Source of the DNA: Abelmoschus esculentus
Lineage: Eukaryota > Streptophyta > Magnoliopsida > Malvales > Malvaceae
Reading direction: 5' to 3'
Assembly: GCA_035048815.1 (NCBI GenBank)
Contig: JAUCBN010000020.1
Location: 20,551,001 to 20,615,000, forward strand
Length of the DNA: 64,000 nt
The position numbers were made by a program, and so were the translations under genes. Within the stretch, counting starts at the first letter, position 1. Each line of letters begins with the position of its first letter. This document shows positions 37,301 to 49,641 of this stretch, one piece after another. Below the pieces are notes generated by a model that did no database searches, was not told the origin of the DNA, and saw only the letters and a list, made by a program, of their open reading frames with translations.

Positions 37301-37871
37301 GAGTTCTTAAGATACGAGATCCAATCCTACTGCAAACTCTAATATAATTATGTAAAAATAGGGATACCACATAGGTTTAGTCAGCAGAAAACGGCAGTAA
37401 GTGGTTATGAAGATCGCAGATCCCCACTGTAACAGCTGCGGCGATGGTTATGAATCGATGATGAATCCTTTTCCTAAAAGGCATATGGGCAATTTATTTG
37501 CAATATTTTGCTGAAAATAATCTACCAGCATCGATAAAATTGATACACTTACGGCATTTACAAGCCTATAGACTTCACAGCTTAACTAATTTCACGTTTT
37601 TCGCTCAAACAAAATCTAATCAACGAAAGAATGATGTGCATTTTAATCCTTCTGAAGGACATATAAGTTAAAAGTAAATCCGATCATTTTCCAAACACGG
37701 AGTTTAAATTGAAGGGGAGGGGAAGCTTTGAAACCTAACCTTTTCTTTTTTGAATCGATTACGGATGTTGCCGAGCTCTTTATCGACGCGTAAGCGTTCT
37801 TGCTCTTTGTTGTGGCAATTCCGAATGTCGCTAATGAAAATCGAGAGCCCTCTCATCCCGTGCATTGCCAT
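28859..37871 (-). CDS. AP2A: AP-2 complex subunit alpha (alpha adaptin), with a 1-base frameshift
   Basis: There are 27 minus-strand exons: 37740-37871, 36922-37053, 36125-36250, 35548-35610, 35371-35468, 35069-35276, 34590-34661, 34431-34523, 33949-34050, 33704-33801, 33275-33356, 33058-33146, 32804-32909, 32637-32702, 32392-32498, 32201-32305, 31938-32058, 31627-31817, 30934-31170, 30601-30681, 30264-30428, 30051-30137, 29845-29970, 29597-29677, 29451-29522, 29082-29161 and 28859-29000. They amount to about 1,020 codons, the family length. The product starts MAMHGMRGLSIFISDIRNC. It has the adaptin trunk (GGREFAESL, RPLVRKKAALCLLRLF), a variable hinge, and the alpha ear, ending PAALLAGLLS. 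AP-2 links clathrin and cargo to the plasma membrane. Exon 18 is one base short in GGGGCCCACC (31689-31698), giving an early stop at 31656-31658. All other exons keep the frame. Confidence 0.93.
30647..30785. repeat. Tandem duplication in AP2A, copy A (contains the true exon start)
   Basis: This 139-base unit is followed at once by a second copy at 30786-30924 with few differences. It covers the first 35 bases of AP2A exon 20 (30647-30681 on the minus strand), its acceptor CTGCAG and the adjoining intron. Confidence 0.9.
30786..30924. repeat. Tandem duplication in AP2A, copy B (decoy exon start)
   Basis: This is the second copy of the 139-base unit. It lies wholly within intron 19. On the minus strand it offers an identical acceptor (CTGCAG|CCAATAG) and 35 exon-like bases with no donor after them. 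Confidence 0.9.
31296..31334. repeat. ATT trinucleotide microsatellite
   Basis: About 13 uninterrupted ATT units lie in an AP2A intron, between exons 18 and 19. Confidence 0.95.
34702..34832. repeat. Tandem duplication in AP2A intron 6, copy A
   Basis: The unit begins AAATACGAGTCATTGATAAT and ends CTTATATACACT. It is repeated directly downstream at 34833-34989, where the second copy carries about 24 extra bases near its start and a few substitutions. Confidence 0.88.
34833..34989. repeat. Tandem duplication in AP2A intron 6, copy B
   Basis: This is the longer second copy of the unit at 34702-34832. It lies fully in the intron between exons 6 and 7 and touches no splice site. Confidence 0.88.
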
Positions 37872-39010
37872 TCCGATTCACGGATCAGATCCACTTCTTC
37901 CCTTGGGATCAGCCTCTCAATTTTCCAGATCTTTCTATCTTTTTCTTTTAACGGCAACGGAGAAATCTATCCGGCATCACAAATTTTCAATGGAGACGAA
38001 AATGAGGTGTTGAAAAAATGGAAATGGAAATTTCAATCTTGTAAAAGAAAAGGAGAGAATAATGAATATATATTTTTGTTTTTTTTTAATCTAAAAGGGA
38101 CGAAGAAACGAGCTGGATTCGTTGGTCGGATCGTTTTTTATTTGATTTGAAGGTACACTACATCTGGATCTCTATTGGTCCAAGTTTTAATTGGATTGTG
38201 TTTGTTGAGGCTTAAATAAAAAAATAAATCCTTAAGTTATGTATTTTGTTTATTTTTAAATTTTAATCAAAATAATACTTTTAATCTATATTTTTTTAAG
38301 TTTATTAGTTATTTAAATAAAACAAAAAGTATTTTGATTAATGAGACGTCATAAAGGTTTTTTATAAAAAAATAATAACCAAAAAAATTATTTAAAAATT
38401 TAAACTAAAAAATAATAACTTAAGAACCTATTTTAACTAAAAAATAATTTAAAGACTACAAATAAAAATATATAATTTAAAAGTTACTTTTTCATTTCAG
38501 CCTCAATTACGTGACTTGCTTTTTAATTAATATTAATACCCTAAATTACATTAAGTAGGATCAAATTATGATTTTTTTCCCTGCACTTTGTTTTAACATC
38601 CAGTATACAATACTTCTTCCATTTTTATTTTAAAATCAAAAGATGGTTATAAAATTTACTTAATAACAAATCTAACTTCCTCAATATATTCATATCCTAT
38701 CAGTCTGATTCTAATTTTAAAAAAACCTAGCATTATAATTTGATCCTAATCTTTAAAAATTCAAAACAAAGATGTATTAACCCTCATATTGACATGTATA
38801 GAATCCAAATTGCACAATGTTTGGCAGGTACTATCTGGCGTCAAAGAATACTATAAACAACCATTTTCCCATGCAACGGATGTCCAAAACACGATGTCTC
38901 TGGAGAAAACAGACCAAATTCTAGATGAAAAATATATTTTAATTTTTTTTAATGCATTTCAAAATCACTCATTTATATCATTAATTTTTTTTATTAAAAA
39001 AATCAGATAC
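37872..39010. other. AP2A promoter region and AT-rich spacer
   Basis: The left end is the AP2A leader and promoter. From about 38160 the sequence is very AT-rich. The missing last exon of the neighbouring carboxypeptidase gene was looked for here and not found. Confidence 0.5.
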
Positions 39011-40683
39011 CCGCCGCAGCTGTAAGGATCTCTAAGGCCATTAGAGAAAATGATGTTGCTGGCAAATCTACGGAGAATCAGCTTCAGATCCTGCCGATGA
39101 TGAGGGACTTTGAAGGGTTAGTTTTAAGGATTGATGTGAATAGGAAGCGAGAGAAACTAACATGGCCTCCGTAGTAAGTTGTCACCCAATCAGGCCGAGG
39201 CCGGACACCGAACAAGCTCTCGCACTTGTTCATCAACACTTTTAGATCGAATGGTTCGTGTGGGAACATCCAGTCGTTGTTTCCGTGCCCTATGGCATCA
39301 CCATCTCGCTGCATGTCTGCCGATAGGTATTGAATCATGTAACTAAGAGCTAATTTATGAACCAGATGTATCAGCTATCTTCATAGTCACCGCTCTCACC
39401 TGCCATTTCCATCCTATATAAGTTTCATCAGTAGGACGTTTGAACTCGTTCATGTCATAACACGATTTATTTCCCAAATACGCGATGACACCAGCAAATA
39501 CTCGGCTGAGTATATCGGTCCCTTTAGGAGGACCATCGATGCCACTGCGGACAATACTAAGAGGATAAGTGGGGGGACGATTGTATTGAGCTGCGTCGGA
39601 ATATATCGAATCCAAGAAGTCCTTAAGATCAAAACTTGTCTTCAATTTTCTGATCAAATTACAGGAAGATTAGTGCTTGTAACATTGAACACGGCATATC
39701 GACGACAACAATTCGCTTACTCGCAATTTTTGAACTTCCTACTGAGGATTGAAAGACCATTAGAATTCGAAGCAACTCCGTCGATTTCGTCCCACGATTT
39801 ACGAATGGTTTCGTAGCAACTTTCACTAGTTTCCTTAAAATCTTTGGTCACAATTGCATAGTAACCAACCTGTGGTGCAAGATCATCGAAGTAAAGAATC
39901 GGAGCTGAGGATGCAAGTGCTCCAAGAGCAACATGAGGATATTTTAGCCTAAACCATGCAGCAAGCACTGCAAAAGCATAAAGAAAACAACTGTCAAACA
40001 TGATCGATATTAATACTGCAAAAACATAGCAAACGCTTACTTCCCCCGTAAGAACCTCCGACGAGTATTACCGGAGAGTTTTTGGCGGAGCATGTTTTCT
40101 TTACATGAAGAAGAATGACAGCATAATCTGCTATAGCTTGAGATGATGTGAAACATCCCCGGATGCTGGCATTTCTCATGGCTGATTCCCTGGATCCGAA
40201 GGGTATTGATTTTCCGTAGAAGCGATTCTGCCAATGCCATGATTGTTGCAACAGGGTGAGAAGAAGAGGAAGGAACGAAAGGAGATTAACAAGGAATTCA
40301 ATGAACACTGTTTACCTCTCTCTATACCAGTAAAGCCTTGAACCGAGGCGCGTTATCCGTCAGAAATCCGATTCCGGTTAAATCGTAATCTAATGCTTCT
40401 TCTGCACCCAAGTAGACCATGATTGGTGCAGTTGCATTTGCACCACCCCAGTACTTGGAGTTGATCACATATCTTTGAGGGAAACTTTCTGGTCTGTAAT
40501 TGAAATGATCAAGTGTCTGGTGGTAGAAAAAGGTTTCGAAGTCTTTAGAAACACAAGTCACTGTGATGCCGGATTCATTTCTTCTACCAACTGCTCCGAG
40601 TCTTGGGGTGTTAAACTGTGTTCCGAAGACAGAAGACACAGGACAGAGAAACTAAGGAACTGACGAAATGAATGACACTCCAT
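39011..40683 (-). pseudogene. Lysosomal Pro-X carboxypeptidase-like (peptidase S28) pseudogene
   Basis: There are six minus-strand exon remnants: 40316-40683, 40041-40227, 39721-39967, 39400-39649, 39162-39316 and 39011-39090. The text is clearly a plant S28 serine carboxypeptidase: FYHQTLDHFNYRPESFPQRY, the nucleophile motif GGSYGG, and the Asp region SNGLRDPYS. The ATG at 40683 starts a signal-peptide-like segment (MECHSFRQFLSFSVLCLLSS) that is in a different frame from the mature part. A TAG at 40322-40324 and a TAG at 39290-39292 each follow from a single missing base. The last exon, which should carry the catalytic His, is absent. Several lesions plus a lost 3' end make it a pseudogene, although its introns and splice sites remain readable. 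Intact relatives cleave Pro-X bonds in vacuoles or lysosomes. Confidence 0.88.
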
Positions 40684-42096
40684 TAACCCTTGTTTAGGTG
40701 GTGCTGACTGCTGAGGCACAAGGTGCTCGGCTTCCTGTCCTTGGTATCACTTATCAAGAATATATAATCTTTTTCTTTTAAAAGTAAATATACTGATATA
40801 AAACACCGACTCATATATTTTTTTCATGCGAATAATTTCTTGTATATTCTCTTCCTGTTTTGAAATCTAGTCTCGTAGTAGGTTCACAAAAAGCGAAATA
40901 GTGATCACTCACACTACCATCAAAACATGTGTATAATCATGATATTAGAAATCTGTGTTTTTTATCCAAAATTTCATTTCAGGAAGACCAACCTTTAGTT
41001 CAAAGTTATATATTCTATTCTTTACTTGAAAATAACAAACGTACAAATATTTTTTAATCAAATTTTAAATGATATTTAATAACGAACATGATTATTATAA
41101 AATTAATAAGAAACTATACCAATAGCATAAATTATTTCAGTTTTGATTGAAGAACCGTTTATATATGAGTAGAGGTTACCTTTCTACTAATATTGATATA
41201 ATAAAAATATATAGATATTAACAATAAGATTTGAATTTTAATTAAATCTTTGAATTTTAAGTGTAGTTTAGAGATTAAATAAATTAAATTAAATCTATTT
41301 ATGATTTAAATATTTTCTAATTCTTTGTCAACTTTGGAATTAAACAATTTTGTTTCATAACTTCATTCTATTCTGTCTTTATAATTCAAAATTCAAATTT
41401 GAGCTGACACTCATTCATTGCCAAACAAAGAGTTCTCTAAACAAAAAATTGAATACAATTTTAAGTACATATAAATTCCTAAAAAGAATAAAAAGGTATT
41501 TGAGATAGAAGAGTATTATGCCTTCTAAGTGGAATCAATTAACTCTAATTCATAAGCAATTTACAATAAACATAGAGTTAATATAAATGATAAATAAATA
41601 CTTTAGAGAAAATAAAAAATTTAGATAATACAATATTATTAAGCAAAGTGATTTGAAAAGAAATTTAACTGGTTCAGTCATAGATGCCATGGGCATATTT
41701 CAAGCTACCGTCTTTAGCATCTATGTTTAGAAGTTAGAACCCCAAGGTTTATTTTCATTTAAGTTCAATTTTCATGATTATTCTTTTTCTTTTCAACTGG
41801 TTTCGCACCAACGCATACTTTCATTTAAAAAAAATACTTTTTTTTTCATACAGTACAACAAATCAACAAGTATATACAAAAAAACCCATAAAAAGGGTTA
41901 ATTACACTTTCCAATAATTACATGGAACTATTCATATGTTGCCGCTACATTAAAATACAACAACAATTTAAGAAAATAATCGAGAAAAAAATGAATTATG
42001 AATTCTCACCCGTACAATCACTAAATATTGCATCCGAAATAAAAATGAAATTAGAGAACAAAAAGCACAAGCACATTAGCACAAATTATCGCAAAC
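40684..42096. other. AT-rich spacer
   Basis: This is the upstream region of the carboxypeptidase remnant and the 3' flank of VPS41. I see no gene or clear repeat in it. Confidence 0.5.
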
Positions 42097-45000
42097 TTAA
42101 CTTGCTGCCGTGGTACATAGAATACATAACATTCGAGGGGCACCAGCCTGGTTATCATAGTCGTCGTCATCCTCGCCCTCATTGCCATTATAGTACCCGT
42201 ATGACTCTTGAGAATTCATTCCGACCCCTTTTTTGCTGTCATCCGTGTAAGTGGAGTCCGTCAGGCAAGTAGTATGATAAGCACGGCAGCAAAAGAAAAC
42301 GACGAGTGATACGTTTTGAATCAAGAAAGGATCGAAGCCTTCATTGATGAAGCAAACTGCGCGTCTAGCTTCGTTATAGTATTTAACCAACAGGTTAACA
42401 CAATCAGCCTGTATTATTTCACATTTACACCAATGTCAAGTTCCGAAGATTGAAATTTCAAGTAACGACACATGATAAGAGTAAAAGAGTAAGAGTACCT
42501 TGAGAATGTCATTGCACCCATGTCTAAGAGAAGTTTCAGTTCTGTAATCAGTTATAATTTTGACTAGACGATCCCTGAGCCTGCAAATAACATAGGGAAT
42601 TGAGTCAAATTCTACCGAACTAATTGCATCCCGTAAATAAAAAGCGTTCCACAAATTAAATCCCACCAATTTAAAGTCATAAGTTTCAAGCTGATTCATG
42701 CAACCACAAATAAAGAGCTGACATTGAGGATAATGATAATAAATGACTAAAGATTATTTTGTACAAGTGATAATTTTCACATTTTTTATTGTTAATCTCA
42801 TCCACCCATCTATTTAACTCACACATCTAATTATAAACCGAAATGAGTTTTACATTGTATAATTAAATTTTCATAAGTTTTATGCATTGATTGTATGCTC
42901 TTTGAGAAATGCTTGAGAGACATGAATTAAGGTCCATCTTTACTTCTTTAGATGTCGGTCAATTGGAGGAATTAAAGGTCATTTTAATGAAATATTATTA
43001 AATGACAGATAGTTGGTACTAGAATTGTAAATGATACGAGACAGATTGCGAGCTACTCGAGTTCAATTCGGTTAAACTTTAGTTGTAAATGATACGAGTC
43101 GAGCTACTTGATATCTGACTCAAAAAATTTGTGAACTCCAACTTGAAAAGTTCGTGAGCTACTTGAACATATAATAAACTAAAATTTTTAATTTTTATAA
43201 TTTAAAATCTAAATTATTAAACTTAAACCCTAAATATAAGTCTAAACCCTAAATTCTAAACCCAACAATCTAAACCTAAACTAATATCATATACCTTAAA
43301 TTAACAAGCTTAAATTTACGCAACTTATGTATCAAAGTTTTTTCTTGATAAGACTTTAAATGAGACATGATAAATGACTAGTTACGATCAAAGATTGGTC
43401 AACACTTGACTAGGTTGAACATAAATCAAACTCGAATTTGACTCAAGTTCTTAATGAGCCGAGTCGAACTCAAATTTCTCGGACTTGCAAGCTCATTTGA
43501 AATCTTAACAAGTAGAGTCGTGTTTAACATTACTGCAACTCGACTCGACTAGTTTACGCGCCTAGTTGGCACTGCAAAAATAGAACATGGATGCCTCAGT
43601 ATGGAAGGATGAATACGAAGGATTCAACTAAAGTAAAATGGGTCACTTCAAGATACGGAAAATGATTTCAGTTATTGCAACACAAAAACGTTAATAGGAA
43701 AGTAACAATAGAGAGAGAGACAGCAAATAAAGCCTCAGGCTTTCCTTCTGAGAACTTGCAGCCACCAACCAACAATGAAGTTTTATTAAACCAACAGCTT
43801 CAATAAATATAACAATTCGCAAATTGCACTTATGAAAAAGAGAATACTAACCGAGGAATCTCCAGGCCATTGGGTACCATGCTTACAATATAAAGAGGAT
43901 CAAGATTGCCCACAGTGTGTTCTAATAAGACACCCACCTGCGAATTAGTGAGAAAATGGTAAAAAGAAATGGAAAATGGACAACAAGAAAAAGATAAATA
44001 TGACATCATAATTCATAAGACACATATGTCCAGTCTTCATTTTGTGCCATTACCATTTCAGGTTTGTTGAGGCATTGCTGAATCAATTCTTCCCAAAGAT
44101 CATCATCATGCTGCATACTCACAAATTCTACAGCCTTGGGAAAATAACAAGAGTTTTCTCGTTAGTAATGATCCTTACATTCCCAGAAATACTAATAGAA
44201 ACCCAGGAGCAACATCTAAAACATGGACTGAACATTGCAAATGGCATATAACTACCTCTTCTATATCTCCTAATTCATTTATGATGACAGCAAGAGCTTG
44301 TTTTGAATTTCCCATTCTTCCAAGGATGAATACTTGCTCCCTTAAAAGACCTCTTCTGACACAGATCTCATATGCCTGAGGATGAATTTAAGCAGTGTCA
44401 TTTATGAAAAATCATGATGCGAAGCATTTAGATGGACAAACCTTCTCTAGTGTGTAATGTTGACTGCTGCGAAGAAAAGGAAGTAGCATTTTCGGATCAT
44501 ATTGAGCATAAAGCTCTACCTAATAATCAAGTTAAAGGCAAGTAATTTATTAGAAAATCTACTCAACATAAGAACGAGAACCTTACACACATGAACGCAC
44601 ATATTGAGTAAACAGACACAAGTATTAAATGCTAGAAAAGTATGTTTGTACTGTACAAGCACAAAATCTCAAGCATTAATAAAGCATCAAAGAACAAGCG
44701 ATATCTGCCCATCTTACGGGAAGTTTTAATCTTTTTTTTTTCTCTCTTCTTTTTCTTTATTATCGATTTTAACACATACAAGTGGTACACAGACCATCAA
44801 ATCTATAACCCGGATTGATTTATGGTTCAGGTTACAGCCATGAATTGAGCTATATCGATGAATGTATGAACCACATTGGCTATTATTAACAGCCAATTGG
44901 AACCCATACAAACAGTTCAAAGTTCATCTTCCATGGCTGCTCTTATGTTGCCAAAACAAATCAGGACTAATTTAGAATGCATGGCAAGTTTGCTTCTCCA

Positions 45001-48000
45001 CCATTGTCCATTTCACCTCCCAACAACTAATATTTGAAGCTAGAAAGTTGCAACAAATATCAGAAAATAGATACTTTTTAAAGTAATGCAACCCACGCTA
45101 TTCACGTAAAAGCTATTAAAGTACCAAGATAATTGTCTAATCCATACCTGCATATCATGATAATCCTTTCCAGCATGTGGGTTGACTTCAAATAAAGAAT
45201 GCAGATATAGATGCAAGAAATATCTCGAATCACACTTATTTCCAGCACTCAGAAGTTGTGAAACAACTTCAGATGGTGTAATCAAGTCCCTATTTTGAAT
45301 CAATAAAGAAACGGCATGCTTACAATCTAGCATCATCAACTGGACAACCTGCACCTCACATGTAAGAGAAAGGACATCAATAAGAGAATAAAAAAGTAAC
45401 AAAATCCTATAGAATGCCAACAAAGGGAAATGGGAAAGCCATGAATTGCTTTCATTTCTGGAACATAGTGTAAAAGGTATATACATGTAGTGTTGACTTT
45501 TAAGTATCAATGCAAATCAAAGTGTCGAGTGGCAACCAAAGTAGTAAATTCATTTAATGCATCTGTTTCAGAATTTCACAGGCAGGCCTCAAATGGAACG
45601 AGTGTTGAATTATTCTATACAAAAAAAAAAAATCATTCGTGATAAAGTAAGCAGCTAAAACACTGCACCTTCTCATCCATAAGGACCATAACCATACCTT
45701 TTCACGAATGGAATCTTGTAAGTTGTGCCTTCCAATGAAGTCAAATATATCAGGCTTCATAAGCTGGAAAACTCAGAGAAGTAGATTCATTAAGATACAA
45801 GCTATAAAACCAGATAATGGATGGAAATCTAGATTCCAGAAGCAATTTACATACGATGAAATTACAGATAAATGTACAGTTATTAGACCACAAATTTACA
45901 TCCAAACACTTACATTGGCATAGAGTGAAAATGCTTTTTCATACTGTCCATCAATAACATACAACTCTGCAAGTGCCTATAAAAAGATTTAGGATCATTC
46001 ATCATGAGCCGTCAACCAATTAAAAATTCAAATCATATCAGATATGCCACAAACTGCCTTACGAACCTCTTTAAGGGCATCAGTCATTGATGAAGAATTT
46101 AATTGCGTCTCTATGGCAGAAATAACAGGCAATGCAGAATAAATGAGAGTGGCCAAGATTTAACAGTTGACAAGAGATCCTTATGAAAGGATGGATTTGT
46201 TGCAAGGGTCACAAGTGCAACCTGCAGCATAACAGTAAGATAGTTTTAATTCCAAGCTGATATATATGAAAAATAGAAGCGGGCTACATGAATATTTGCA
46301 TGTAGTTGTCGTCCTAATGAACCTCATATGCAGTATCACGCAGCCTTGGGTTTTCAGTTGGCATATGTGGAACCAATGCAGGAAGCTGACGGAGATGTGC
46401 AAAGTGGAATACCCATCTGTCAAAAGCAATTGAATGCAGGTGATTAACAAGAAATGTAGGGAAAGAGTTAGAGATAATGATTTACGGTACCTTTCCCAGG
46501 CTGTAGCAGATCCTCACAACAATTTGGGACACAAGGATGCAGCCTCAGTATATTTCCTTTCAACAATCAAGTGATCAAGGTATCTAGATCCCACCTGCAT
46601 TTAAAATGATAAGAAAGTAAAAAAGGAGGAAAACATAATTATTTTAGCAATAGCACGGATGATGGAAATAGAAACCTAGGCCAACAATGCTATCAGCAAT
46701 AATAGGTATTACTTTATGACAAATCAAAATTGATATACAATCATATGCAGACGGTCTTTAATATTATTGCTATACTCATATGTAATTAAGAATCCCTACA
46801 GCTAGCACGTTTGTACAGCAATTTCTATAAAGTTAGCAGCAATAATAAATTAATAATATATTAAGCGAATGAATCAAAATTACCTCATCAATGAGTTCAC
46901 TCCGTCCTTGACCATACTCAACTGCTGCCAAAGCTTTTTCATGCAAACCATGTTGAAGAAGCCATGCAATGTGATCCTCCGCATCCCTAAGAGTAAAATA
47001 ATTATATGCTTAAAATAAGCAGAATTTGCAACAAAAAAATTATGCAGGTACTTTAGAAAATATAAGACAAATTCTAATACATGTATCAATCAAAGTATCA
47101 TTATAACAGGTTGAAGACTATGCTAAGGGAATCTGGACATTAAAATTAAGACATAACTCATGCCCTACGAGAATGCACTACATAATTGTTCATCTGAAGA
47201 TTTACAATATTCACCGAACTATTACATTTTGATGAGAATACACCTCAAGCATTATTTGACTACTATAGTACTATATACTAGGATCATGTTAAACTGCCAA
47301 ACAGAAGCTCGTAAAGTTTACTGTCAGATTTAGGAGCACGATAGATCAATAGATACATACACACCAAATCAGATCATTTAAGTAAATTAGAAGGTGATGG
47401 ATTATAATGCAAAACAAATAAGCAACTACGGGAAGAGAGATCATCCATAAACTCAAATCCTTATGACAAACTAGAATAAGGCCACACACCATACGAGTAC
47501 TTTGAAAATAAATACATGTGTGTATTTAAAAGATAAAAGGAAATTAGGCTAAAAGATTTGATAGTATCATTTTTGTTTTAGTTTTTTATCTATGTCTTGA
47601 CCGAGTTGGTGTCATCTGACTCATTAGGCTAATTCAGTTTGGAGTTTTACATACAACATAAATAGATAAGCAATCAATACCAGATTGACAGTAATGCATT
47701 TAATATAAAATGTAGTTCGCTATTAATGCATATTACTGAAGCAACCATGATCCTTTTTATCATAAGGAGCAATAATAATCTTTAGGAGGCTACAGTGTTC
47801 AAAGAATCAATAGTAACCTGGGTTTTGCTACGACAACATCCTTTGGTGATACAATGTAATAGATTGGTTCATCACCAGCAGCCCACTGTCCACCATCATA
47901 ACTGTTTCCTACATTTATAAGAGAAAAGCACCATAAGTATTTACTGTAAATTATGTCCAAATGTCCAGAAAGTTCAAAAACAGAAATATAAACCTGAGAA

Positions 48001-49641
48001 GGGAGAATGCGCCAAGGAATAATCCTTTGCTTTGTAGTGTTCAAACCCATCCACAGGTAGGGCATCTGTTGCCTGTTCATCATTGTTCCAAGTTACTACA
48101 CGTACCTCTGGTCTCTGAGCACTACCCTGCTTTAGTAGATTCATTCATGGAATTACTAAACATATGAAAAACACAAAGAGAACCAAAGAATCACAACATA
48201 CCGATACACTGGCGTAACAGGTAATGCACAAAAGATAGCATGATATAACCTCAAAATAGGAGGGTGCGTTCATGATGAAAAACTTATTGCAATTTAAACA
48301 TGTAAAGGACATATACCTGTCGTGATGGTATTGTGCTACTAAATTCGTTCTCTCCATCTTCATCACCAGGAATATAAGCAAGGACAACCAAAGAATCACC
48401 AAAAGGAGAAATTCCTGATATGAAATAGCTAGTCTGAAAAGATGCAACAATATCTACTTGGTTCAAGCTAGACATTGTAACAGGCCTGTATGTTCCATTG
48501 GTTTCTTTATTCAAGTTTGTTCTTATAGCTGCAATCTTGACAGAGGTTCCCCAGCCAATCACCAATAAAGTATCATCCTGAATGCAAAGTTAGTAAAAAG
48601 TTTTAAAATAAAAGACATGATAAATTCTATATAGTCTTAAACAACTTCCAATATTTTCCATTTGAATCTTTGACTAACCTGCCAAACCAAATGAGGGAGC
48701 AGAACTTCAGGATGAGGACTGCCTCTTGGTCTTTCTATAAATGTAATCCGCTGATCATTTGCAGCATCATAAACTTTCACACCTACATTATTAGCCCAAG
48801 CAATGAGACTTGTTCTCCATTTCACCGCATGGATTGGACCTTCACCAGAGTGCAAAACCGACAATCCAGTTAACATACAAAACATTAAGAATTTAGAGAG
48901 GGAGAGAGAGAGATCCATTTTCAAATGCATCAAAGTCAAACAAGCACGAAGAACCTGATCCTTATAGCCAAGCCACTTTTTGGTATTAAAATTATAAGTT
49001 CCCTGCTAAACCCCCAGCTACAAATCTCCTAGATGATTTTCTTGCATAATCAGGACCAAGAGCAATCGCTTTCATAGGACGATGATAATCGAATTTCAAT
49101 TTCTCGTCAGTGAAAAGACTATTTATTGCAACAGAGCCATCATCAGAACAGCTTCCAATGTATTCACCTTCTATATCAAAACTAAGCTCATTCACTGTAG
49201 CTGAATGAGCAGCAAATTCCTTAACCTACACACAAACAAACGCGAATCAATAATTGAATGCAACTAAAACAATTAACTTAACTAAATAACTTATTAAAAT
49301 CCACTAACTAATCCAAAACAACATATATTAAGATTCGTAAACTAAATATAAGATCTGAAACGATTAAATAAGATAAAATCAAAGTAAAGTTTCACCTGAT
49401 TTCCTAAAAAGTCGAGGATGTGAATGTTTCCATCGTAGGTTCCGAGTGCGATCATGCGTTCGGCGACGGCGATACATGAAGCTGCCTCGTTAGAGAGCAA
49501 GGAAGGGATGCTCCCTCCCATTCTTTGATACTTGAGCCTCGGCTCTTCTTCCTCCTCCTCTTCATCTTCAACGTCTTCTTCTTCCTCTTCTTCTCGCTCG
49601 TCGTCTCCTTCTACGCCGTTCTCTGATGGAAAGGGAGACAT
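42097..49641 (-). pseudogene. VPS41: VPS41 (HOPS complex subunit) gene copy, multiply disrupted
   Basis: There are 19 minus-strand exons: 49396-49641, 48955-49225, 48679-48858, 48317-48577, 47994-48126, 47818-47908, 46884-46986, 46491-46594, 46323-46416, 46067-46221, 45914-45976, 45698-45763, 45148-45348, 44442-44519, 44256-44375, 44054-44134, 43852-43937, 42499-42580 and 42097-42408. An acidic N-terminus leads into WD-like blades, a clathrin-heavy-chain-like repeat region and a C-terminal RING, as in VPS41. Normally it is the HOPS subunit that drives late-endosome/vacuole fusion. Lesions: a frameshift in exon 2 (stop 48992-48994), CG instead of AG at the exon 3 acceptor (48860-48859), a TGA at 46514-46516, a frameshift near 46151, and loss of the first RING cysteine pair. 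The reading frame from the ATG stops after about 159 residues. Confidence 0.88.
43020..43564. mobile_element. hAT-like MITE in the last long VPS41 intron
   Basis: The element is 545 bases. It starts TAGAATTGTAAATGATACGAG and ends CTCGACTAGTTTACGCGCCTA, so the ends are imperfect inverted repeats. Both sides carry an 8-base direct repeat, GTTGGTAC (43012-43019) and GTTGGCAC (43565-43572), with one mismatch. The interior is rich in GAGTCGAGCTAC-type words. Eight-base target duplications and TAGGGGTGTAAA-like ends are typical of hAT elements. No transposase is present, so it is non-autonomous. Confidence 0.7.

Noticed and set aside
40596..40639. GTG at 40639 as the start of the carboxypeptidase frame
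   Set aside because: A plant gene would not start there; the true ATG with a signal peptide is at 40683 in another frame, which indicates a frameshift.
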